DNA from: Rhizobium leguminosarum bv. viciae USDA 2370
GTDB taxonomy: Bacteria > Pseudomonadota > Alphaproteobacteria > Rhizobiales > Rhizobiaceae
Assembly: GCF_002008365.1 (NCBI RefSeq)
Contig: NZ_MRDL01000007.1
Location: 245,037 to 309,036, forward strand
Length of the DNA stretch: 64,000 bases
Direction of reading: 5' to 3'
The translations under genes were made by a program, and so were the position numbers. The notes under the pieces were generated by a model. That model saw nothing but the letters and a program-made list of their open reading frames with translations, made no database searches and was not told where the DNA came from. Each line of letters starts with the position of its first letter. Position 1 is the stretch's first letter. This document shows, in pieces, positions 1 through 6,640 of the stretch.

Positions 1-41
1 GCAAGTACGGCGGTCACGCCAGCGGCGAGAGTGGTTTTCAT
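1..41 (-). CDS. Start of an exported protein (partial, runs off the window)
   Basis: Only the first 13 codons are present, reading MKTTLAAGVTAVL on the minus strand, which is the beginning of a typical signal peptide (Lys near the N-terminus, then a hydrophobic run). An AGGAG ribosome binding site lies a few bases before the ATG. It lies 81 bp downstream of the GlcG-like gene and points the same way, so it may be the third gene of that operon. Nothing can be said about its function. Confidence 0.6.
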   Translation of the reverse strand, partial: MKTTLAAGVTAVL

Positions 42-122
42 GATGGTTCTCCTGGTGAACATGGTCCTGGTGTCCTGTCTTGGTTCATTCATGCGTCATA
101 TCAATGTGGATCGGCGGTCGGG

Positions 123-611
123 CTAGAGCGCCTTCGCGCCGGTATTGGCGATTGCGCCATCATCTGCGGGCATGCCGCCACTGACGCCGATCGCACCGAT
201 TACCTGGCCATCGGCGACGAGAGGCACTCCGCCTTCGACCGGAAAAGCTCCCGGCACGGCAAGCAGATTGCTCTGGTTGTTATGAAGGATCACATCCTCG
301 ATCGCCTTGGTCGGCGTCTTGATACCGTTTGCGGCCTTCGCCTTACCGAGCGCGGCGTCGATCGTGCCGATACCCGCCTGATTGGAGCGTTCGAGATAGA
401 CGAGGTTACTGCCGGAATCGACGATGGCGACCGTCATCTCAAAGCCTTTCTTGCGCATTTCCGCGAGGGCGGCCGCGGCGACCTGCTTGGCGCGCTCGAT
501 GCTGATCGGCGCGCCGTAGGGTGGCACACTCTGGGCGAAACCGGGCGTCGCCGATGCTGCCGCGAGCATGAAGACAGCCAGTGCTGTATAGGTCGTGCGC
601 TTGATCATCAT
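123..611 (-). CDS. GlcG/HbpS-type heme-binding-like exported protein
   Basis: 162 aa. Residues 1-26 form a signal peptide ending in an Ala-x-Ala-like site (TPGFAQ). The rest has the GlcG/HbpS (DUF336) fold signature: an N-terminal helix with A(K/E)xVAxAALAEMRKKG, the strand VAIVDSGSNLVYLER, and the C-terminal glycine-rich segment FPVEGGVPLVADGQVIGAIGVSG. HbpS members bind heme and act in redox sensing outside the membrane; GlcG is of unknown role. The gene follows the DsbA-like gene with only a 4-bp gap, so the two are co-transcribed and probably serve an envelope redox or stress role. The binding function is inferred from family only. Confidence 0.85.
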   Translation of the reverse strand: MMIKRTTYTALAVFMLAAASATPGFAQSVPPYGAPISIERAKQVAAAALAEMRKKGFEMTVAIVDSGSNLVYLERSNQAGIGTIDAALGKAKAANGIKTPTKAIEDVILHNNQSNLLAVPGAFPVEGGVPLVADGQVIGAIGVSGGMPADDGAIANTGAKAL

Positions 612-615
612 CGGG

Positions 616-1302
616 TTATCCTTTCATCGGATGGCTATTGCGACCGAGACGTGCAGGTGAAGCGCCTGTGTTGGACAGCCTGGCGAGGAGATCGCCGCCG
701 CTGAATAGGTCCTGCGCCTTGAGCAAAGTCCGGTCCGCGCCGTCATCCACGATCAATCCCGGTACGCCATCGACTGCGAACTCACGCGTCAGGGCGCGCG
801 CCGAGGCCATGCGCGCGCGATTGGCGGCCAGCAGGTCGGAATCGGGAGAAGCGAGGCGGGAGGCTGCCGCATCAAGTCCAACACTGACCAGCACGCTCTG
901 CAGTTCGGACATGTCCGTGACATCGCGGCCCGAAACATAGCGCGCCTCCTGGATGAACCGGAGCGCATCGAGTTCGTGCTGCCCCGCCGTCAGGGCAACG
1001 GCAGTTAGTGCCAGCGTGGCCGGACCAGAATCCAGCATGCCGCCTTTTGCCAGAACCTGGCTCCGGTAGACATCGCTAAACCGCTGCCCCGTGAGGCTCC
1101 CAATGCGCTGGTCGTTTGACCAAGCGAAGGCGGCGAACTGTTCGTCCATCGCCCTGGCCCCGGAGTCGGAAAACAGACCGGTCGGGGCGAGCGACACTGT
1201 CAGATCAGGTGCCGCGGCGAGCTGTGCGAGCAGCGGCGATGCGCCATAACACCAGCCGCAAAGGGGATCGAAGAGATAGGTGATGTGGGTCTTGCCAGTC
1301 AT
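616..1302 (-). CDS. DsbA-family oxidoreductase (FrnE/2-hydroxychromene isomerase-like)
   Basis: 228 aa from an ATG that has AAGGAG six bases upstream; a longer in-frame start at 1332 lacks such a site. The N-terminus reads ITYLFDPLCGWCYGASPLL, which places a CxxC thioredoxin active site (CGWC) after the first strand as in cytoplasmic DsbA/FrnE-like proteins; no signal peptide is visible. The C-terminal half contains VDGVPGLIVD, the cis-Pro loop of the fold. Likely a disulfide oxidoreductase or isomerase acting in the cytoplasm. It heads an operon with the GlcG-like gene and is divergent from a LysR regulator, which probably controls it. Confidence 0.82.
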   Translation of the reverse strand: MTGKTHITYLFDPLCGWCYGASPLLAQLAAAPDLTVSLAPTGLFSDSGARAMDEQFAAFAWSNDQRIGSLTGQRFSDVYRSQVLAKGGMLDSGPATLALTAVALTAGQHELDALRFIQEARYVSGRDVTDMSELQSVLVSVGLDAAASRLASPDSDLLAANRARMASARALTREFAVDGVPGLIVDDGADRTLLKAQDLFSGGDLLARLSNTGASPARLGRNSHPMKG

Positions 1303-1408
1303 GTCGGCTCCTTCTTGAGCCATAGATGACATGAGCCGATTGGAACGAGAAGATCGAGAAAAATGACAGAATGTATGCTAGAGGCTGACAATAAAATCGG
1401 AGAATACT

Positions 1409-2305
1409 ATGCAGGAAGCGACCAATCTCAATCGGCTGGCTTATTTCGCGGCCGTCGTTGACGCGGGATCGTTCACGAGAGCTGCGGAATATTTGGGCAT
1501 CACCAAGGCGGTTGTCAGCCAGCAGGTCGCAAGGCTTGAACAGGAGGTCGGCACCACATTGCTGATGCGCACGACGCGGCGGGTGCAGGCGACCGAAGCC
1601 GGGCTGTTGTTTCACGCCCGATGCGTCTCGATCCTGCGCGACGCAGAGGATGCCCTGGGAGAGTTGGCTCAGCGCAGGACGGAACCCAAGGGCCTTCTGA
1701 GGATCACCGCCCCCTACGACTACGGTACCTCGGTTGTCGTGCCCTTGGTCGCCGCCTTCCGCCGACGCTATAATGATTGCAAGGTGGAACTGAACCTCAG
1801 CGACAAGATGGTTGATCTGGTTGCCGACAACATGGACCTTGCCATCCGCGTCGGCTGGCTGGCTGATTCCAGCATGCAGGCACGACGAATCGGATCGTTC
1901 CGCCAACTCTTGGTGGGATCGCAAGCCTTTGCCGCGGAGATAGCGGCAATGAGCGAGCCGATTGACTGCACGCCTCTACCCTTCGTGGCCAACAACGCTT
2001 TGAGAGAGCCGCTTATATGGACGTTCACTCGCAGCGATGGAGACGCCAGGAGCGTCCGTTTTAAAGCGGACATCGCGATCAATACCACGCCAGCGGTCAT
2101 GGAGGCGGTCCGACAAGGCGCAGGTCTGTCGGTTCTGCCCGATTTTCTCGCGACCGCCGGCATATTGGCGGGAGACCTCATTCCAGTCCTGCCTGAATGG
2201 CAACTCCCATCCGGCGGCGTTTACACGGTCTATCCCGCCGGGCGATTTCGGCCGCCCAAAGTTTCCGTGTTTGTCGACATGCTGATCGCAGCGTTGAAGG
2301 CGTGA
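1409..2305 (+). CDS. LysR-family transcriptional regulator
   Basis: 298 aa. Residues about 8-66 are the winged helix-turn-helix (NRLAYFAAVVDAGSFTRAAE, then ITKAVVSQQVARLE), followed by the linker helix and a periplasmic-binding-protein-like effector domain from about residue 95 (GLLRITAPYDYG). This is the AaeR/DmlR-like subgroup by eye. It is divergent from the DsbA-like/GlcG-like operon with a 106-bp intergenic region, the usual LysR arrangement for controlling the neighbour. The effector cannot be predicted. Confidence 0.9.
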   Translation: MQEATNLNRLAYFAAVVDAGSFTRAAEYLGITKAVVSQQVARLEQEVGTTLLMRTTRRVQATEAGLLFHARCVSILRDAEDALGELAQRRTEPKGLLRITAPYDYGTSVVVPLVAAFRRRYNDCKVELNLSDKMVDLVADNMDLAIRVGWLADSSMQARRIGSFRQLLVGSQAFAAEIAAMSEPIDCTPLPFVANNALREPLIWTFTRSDGDARSVRFKADIAINTTPAVMEAVRQGAGLSVLPDFLATAGILAGDLIPVLPEWQLPSGGVYTVYPAGRFRPPKVSVFVDMLIAALKA

Positions 2306-2694
2306 AGCTATCGAATGTCGCGTAAACGATCGGAAATTGACATCGGATGTTGATATGGAGACGAAACCGGATACCAGCGCCTTGGTAAAGCCCCGCGAAA
2401 TTCAGTCTGCCAAGCGTCCTCCAACATGTCTTGGTCTGGCGCTTTCCGGGCGCGACCGCTGGCGAAGCAGACCGACGGCTTCCAGTAGCTCGCGCGGGTG
2501 GTGTGAGTGACCAAAATGAAGGCGCATTGCCGCCCGGCAGCATTGGCTCGGTCTGTGGTGTCTCTGACCGCATTTCTGCTAAAGCTCGGAAGCAAATCGC
2601 CCGCGATGTCACCAACTGCCGAAGTGTGAACGGCGCAACGGGCTGATGGGCCTCTCGCTCATCAGGCCTCTTGTCTTGAAGGAGGAGCGCTAGG
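2306..2694. other. 389-bp intergenic stretch, no convincing gene
   Basis: Several short open frames exist on both strands, but none combines a ribosome binding site with a recognisable protein. Just before the methyltransferase there is a small inverted repeat (CTGATG ... CATCAG, about 2643-2665), which could be an operator or a weak hairpin. The composition resembles decayed coding DNA rather than a promoter region. Confidence 0.5.
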
Positions 2695-3321
2695 ATGAGC
2701 ACCGACCTGGATACCGTGCGGTCCTATGATACGGTCGCGGCGGAGTACGCTGCGGAGGCCGCGGCGATGCCCGAATGGGTCGCGACAGAGATCGATACGT
2801 TCGTGACCGAACTGGGCGGCTCGGGCAGGGTGCTGGAAATCGGAAGCGGTGGTGGGCGAGATGCACTTGAGCTGGAGAAGCGGGGAATTAGCGTCCGGCG
2901 CACCGATATTTCAAAGGGTTTCGTCGAACTGCTTCGCGAAAATGGCTTCGAGGCCGACCTGTTGGACCCGCTGACCGAAGACTTGGCCGACCCGCAGCGT
3001 CCCGGCACGCCATACGACGGGATCTGGGCCTGTGCCTGCCTGATTCATGTCGCGCGCGAGGATTTCGGCACGGTGCTTGGACGGCTTGCCGAGGCGACCC
3101 GGACCGGTGGCCGATTGCACGCCTCGGTTAGAGAGGGCGAAGGCGAGGATGTGTCCACACACGGCAGTGCTGCAGCGCCTCGGCGCTACGTCGAGACGTA
3201 CTGGCGCGAGTCTGCCCTGCGGTCCGCACTCACAGACGCCGGCTGGATCGTTAGCGAGGTACGTCGGTGCGTCGGAAAGCCCCATGATCGGTGGCTGAGC
3301 GTTCGGGCGAGTCGGGCGTGA
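2695..3321 (+). CDS. Class I SAM-dependent methyltransferase
   Basis: 208 aa, with a strong AAGGAGGAG site before the ATG. SAM-binding motif I is VLEIGSGGGRDALEL (about residues 45-60), followed by the acidic strand VRRTDISKGFVELL and motif IV-like DGIWACACLIHV (about residues 104-116). The C-terminal part has the usual LHASVREG and final strand. The substrate is unknown; small class I enzymes of this kind methylate metabolites such as quinone or thiol compounds. It stands alone between two gaps. The family call is firm and the substrate open. Confidence 0.85.
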   Translation: MSTDLDTVRSYDTVAAEYAAEAAAMPEWVATEIDTFVTELGGSGRVLEIGSGGGRDALELEKRGISVRRTDISKGFVELLRENGFEADLLDPLTEDLADPQRPGTPYDGIWACACLIHVAREDFGTVLGRLAEATRTGGRLHASVREGEGEDVSTHGSAAAPRRYVETYWRESALRSALTDAGWIVSEVRRCVGKPHDRWLSVRASRA

Positions 3322-3587
3322 CGCACACAGAACTTGCGGAAGTGGCCGGTTGTGGCGCGACTATGAACTCTAGGTGATCACCGCAATGTCGGCTTCTGGG
3401 CGAAGGCAAAGATCCCCTCTGTGGCCGACATGGGGGCGCATTGCTGCCGTGGTCGGTCGCATATCGGCCCAAAACGCACAAGAGGTTGCTCTGTCGTCCC
3501 TGCTGGCGGGGCTCGTCCATTCGAATTCTGGACGTCAAACTAACCACCTAGCCTATGATTCCGCGGAGTTCGTCGTTGCGCCAGGCG

Positions 3588-4745
3588 CTAGAAAATCTTC
3601 TCGGTGGGAAGTCCGAGCGCGAATGAACCCGCGTATTGCGCCTGGGCTCCGGGCTGCATCGGATGATAGCGAGCGCCCTGTATGTCACGGAAGCAGCGCT
3701 CCAGCCCGTTCTCTCGATAGAATGCCGCGCCGCCTGCGACCTCCATTGCAAGCTCCGTCACCTCGATAGCGTGCCGTGCGACCAAGGAACGGCCGATCAT
3801 AACCTCGTTGACGGTTTCCGCGGACGGTTCGTTTCGAGCAACTACCTCTAACATCCAGCGATGCGCGATCTGTGCGGCCCTCAGAGACGTTTCCATGCGC
3901 CCGACCAACCCGATCACATGATCGTTGTTGGCCTTGCTACGGACCATCTTGACTGCGATGTCGCGGGCGCTCTCGGCGACGCCAAGATAGACCGCGTAGA
4001 TCAGAGGAAACGCGATCGTGCCGATGACTTGAAATACTGGATGCCATTGCCCCGCGCTTCTGGAAAATGCGACACTGGCATCCGGCACGAAGAGGTTTTC
4101 GATGATGACATCGTTTGACCCGGTTCCCCTCATTCCGAGTGTTCGCCACGTATCCTCTATCGAAACCTCTGGCGATGCCATCGGAACGCCGAAATGGATG
4201 ACGGAGCCCGCGCCATCCGGTTCTTCATAAACAGCACCGGTCATCAGGATGTTTCCTGCCGCCGCGCCGGAAGTGAAGCGTTTACGCGCGGTGATCCGGT
4301 ATCCGCCATCAACTTTCATGGCCTTGCCCGATCCGCCGATCCAGTCCGATCCGCCGCTCGAGAGCAATATGATTTGCTCCGATGCAACACGTCTCAGGAG
4401 CGGCTCCACCGCGGCCACCTTTTGATGCCGCCAGCGCCAGGCGGGGATGGCGACTTGATGGGTATGCATGGAAAAGGCAAGCGCAGTGGACCCACATGCA
4501 CGAGCAATGGATTTGAGCATCTCAGAAAGTTCGGGCACTTCCGCGCCCAGCCCGCCCAATTCGATTGGAACGCCTGCCCGCACGAGTCCAGATTCCTTTA
4601 GAAGCGCGTAATTCTCGCCGACGAAGGTGTCGCTCTCGTCGATCGATGCGGCGCGTTGCGCGATGGTGGGCAGGACCGAATTGGTTAGTTCGACAATGGT
4701 CCGACCGCCGGCAAGGTTCTGTTTTGGTTCTGTAAGCCCGAGCAT
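3588..4745 (-). CDS. Acyl-CoA dehydrogenase-like flavoprotein (possible DszC/HsaA-type monooxygenase)
   Basis: 385 aa from an ATG preceded by AGGAGG; a 34-codon longer frame lacks support. The order of elements fits the acyl-CoA dehydrogenase superfamily: an N-terminal helical domain (ESGLVRAGVPIELGG), a central beta domain (RITARKRFTSGAAAGNIL, then GMRGTGSNDVIIEN), and a C-terminal four-helix domain. The C-terminus (FRDIQGARYHPMQPG) lacks the Ile-x-Glu-Gly-Thr segment near the catalytic Glu region of true dehydrogenases. This suggests the flavin-dependent monooxygenase branch (DszC, SfnB, HsaA). It is divergent from an HxlR regulator that probably controls it. Substrate unknown. Confidence 0.8.
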   Translation of the reverse strand: MLGLTEPKQNLAGGRTIVELTNSVLPTIAQRAASIDESDTFVGENYALLKESGLVRAGVPIELGGLGAEVPELSEMLKSIARACGSTALAFSMHTHQVAIPAWRWRHQKVAAVEPLLRRVASEQIILLSSGGSDWIGGSGKAMKVDGGYRITARKRFTSGAAAGNILMTGAVYEEPDGAGSVIHFGVPMASPEVSIEDTWRTLGMRGTGSNDVIIENLFVPDASVAFSRSAGQWHPVFQVIGTIAFPLIYAVYLGVAESARDIAVKMVRSKANNDHVIGLVGRMETSLRAAQIAHRWMLEVVARNEPSAETVNEVMIGRSLVARHAIEVTELAMEVAGGAAFYRENGLERCFRDIQGARYHPMQPGAQAQYAGSFALGLPTEKIF

Positions 4746-4803
4746 ATCAATGCCTCCTATCTCGTGAGGATTGAGACTCTGCGCTCGTTTCACAATTGCG
4801 GCT

Positions 4804-4820
4804 AGTACACGAACTGTACT
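4804..4820. promoter_or_regulatory. Inverted repeat AGTACA-N5-TGTACT, candidate HxlR operator
   Basis: A perfect 6-bp inverted repeat with 5-bp spacer (17 bp in all) lies in the 165-bp region between the divergent flavoprotein and HxlR genes. A second short palindrome, ACAATATTGT, is at 4874-4883, close to the HxlR start. Winged-helix regulators of the HxlR family bind such dyads as dimers, so these are natural operator candidates. No binding is shown by the sequence itself. Confidence 0.45.
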
Positions 4821-4910
4821 GAACGCCGCCCCCGTATGGCTGGGCAAGGAGCATTTGGCGGACCGGTTGTTTTACAATATTGTGCCTGATCCAGACCGGT
4901 GGAGGTCCTT

Positions 4911-5603
4911 ATGGTAGAGCGTGACGGCTACGGGCAATTCTGTCCAGTATCAATGGCGTCGGAAATCCTCTGCTCGCGGTGGACGACCTTGGTCGTCCGC
5001 GAATTCCTTTGCGGATCGACGCGCTTTAATGAGTTGCGTCGCGGTCTACCGAAAATGTCTCCGGCACTCCTGTCAAAACGCCTGAAAGAACTGGAACAAT
5101 CGGGCGTCATCACGGTGACAAGGAGTGCGAACGGCATTGCCGATTACCAACTCACGGCAGCGGGCGAAGAATTGAGACCTCTGATTATAGGTCTCGGAAA
5201 TTGGGCTCAACGGTGGATGGAATCGCGACTTTCCTTGAAGAATCTCGACCCTTCTCTGCTCATGTGGGACATGCGGCGGAGCCTCGATACAAGAAGACTT
5301 CCGACCCGCCGTTGTACGATACAGTTTCTGTACCCGGAACTTTCGGCCGCGCAAAAGAGCTGGTGGCTTGTGGTCGAAAACGGAAAAGTCGATCTCTGCA
5401 ACTTCGATCCGGGCTATGATGTAGACCTTCTCGTTGAAGGGTCGCTCCGTTCGATGACCGCAATTTGGATGGGCCTCACGACCATACGTCAGGAAACCGA
5501 TGCAGAAACGCTGAAACTTGAAGGGGACAGGGTCCTCGCGCGCGACATGCAGGAATGGCTCGGTCTTAGTGTGTTTGCCAAAACCCCCCGGATGAGGGCT
5601 TGA
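4911..5603 (+). CDS. HxlR-family transcriptional regulator
   Basis: 230 aa from an ATG with GGAGG six bases upstream; a GTG four codons earlier is less well placed. Residues about 10-100 are the HxlR winged helix: the N-terminal CPVSMASEILCSRWTTLVVRE, then FNELRRGLPKMSPALLSKRL and LEQSGVITVTR. The remaining 120 residues form a C-terminal extension seen in longer HxlR members, often described as SCP2-like and possibly ligand-binding. Divergent from the flavoprotein gene, which it probably regulates. Confidence 0.88.
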   Translation: MVERDGYGQFCPVSMASEILCSRWTTLVVREFLCGSTRFNELRRGLPKMSPALLSKRLKELEQSGVITVTRSANGIADYQLTAAGEELRPLIIGLGNWAQRWMESRLSLKNLDPSLLMWDMRRSLDTRRLPTRRCTIQFLYPELSAAQKSWWLVVENGKVDLCNFDPGYDVDLLVEGSLRSMTAIWMGLTTIRQETDAETLKLEGDRVLARDMQEWLGLSVFAKTPRMRA

Positions 5604-5877
5604 ACCATCGAAGGCGAGTGGTTCTGACGGATACAGCCCAGCAACGAAGACCCGTCACCCAGCCGGAAAGGCTCTAGTTCCAGTGCATCCTCAATATCCA
5701 CCCCCCGGGTACCTGAAGTGTTGTCGATCTTGGTATGATCTAAGAGGATCTGGTCGGCCAAGGATTGGCCGCTCGGAAAACATACGTGAGCAGTGAGAGG
5801 GGCTGCCATTTCTTTGGCGACGCGTGCTTAGGGAGAGTGTCTTTTCACCAGATCGAAGTCCATGATAAGCGGCGCCT

Positions 5878-6387
5878 ATGGGAATCAAGAACTATTTGAT
5901 CGAAGGCGGTTCCGGCACTGGGAAAACGTCTGTCGCTACCGAACTGGAGCGGCGGGGCTACCATGTCGTCCATGGTGACCGGGTCTTGGCCTATGTCGGC
6001 GACCCCGAGACGGGCCAGGCACTCGCACGACCACCCGAAGGCGCGGACCGCATCATTTGGGGATACGCCCACTGGATCTGGCGTGTCGACAAGGTCAGCG
6101 CTATTGCTGCCGACACCACCCATCCTGCCACTTTCTTCTGTGGCGGCTCGCGCAATTTCCACAAATTCCTCGACCTTTTCGATAAGGTTTTCGTGCTCGA
6201 CATAGACGTTGAGACTTTAAACCGACGATTGGATGGGCGGCCAAATGAGCCGGGCTTCGAGCCGGCCGAGCGGACGCTGGTGCTCCGCTATCATCATACC
6301 CGGGAATATCTTCCCATCGGCATCAATATCGACACGACGGGTACTGTCCCAAGTGTCGTCGACGATATCCTCGCTCAACTCACCTGA
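5878..6387 (+). CDS. Small P-loop NTPase, probable nucleoside/adenylate kinase-like protein
   Basis: 169 aa. A Walker A motif GGSGTGKTS sits at residues 10-18, directly after the first beta strand, as in small kinases. The middle has a second strand with FFCGGSRN and FDKVFVLDIDVETLNRRL, which resembles the core of shikimate/nucleoside kinases, and the C-terminal part has an Arg-rich lid-like region. The substrate is not evident. It stands alone, 274 bp after the HxlR gene; that gap and the 253 bp after the gene show no clear feature. Confidence 0.7.
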   Translation: MGIKNYLIEGGSGTGKTSVATELERRGYHVVHGDRVLAYVGDPETGQALARPPEGADRIIWGYAHWIWRVDKVSAIAADTTHPATFFCGGSRNFHKFLDLFDKVFVLDIDVETLNRRLDGRPNEPGFEPAERTLVLRYHHTREYLPIGINIDTTGTVPSVVDDILAQLT

Positions 6388-6640
6388 CGCTCTGAAAGTA
6401 ATGAGAATGGGATGGGAGGCACTCGATTATTGCGGGAACGCGAGTCGCCTGAACGACTCACAGGCGGCATTATCGCTTTCGTAGTCGACCGGCAGCTCTC
6501 AGAACGAGAAACCCGGTGTCTTAACGACCAACAAGACGGCGCAAAGTACCCGCATCCCTCAACAACAAACAGATGTCCGCCTCGGGCTGAAGCCGGCCTT
6601 TGGTTGCTACCGAGGAAACCGACGAGACCGGCCGCTCCGC

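Noticed and set aside
2308..2646. Short frames in the gap after the LysR gene
   Set aside because: None has a ribosome binding site or domain; the composition suggests decayed sequence.
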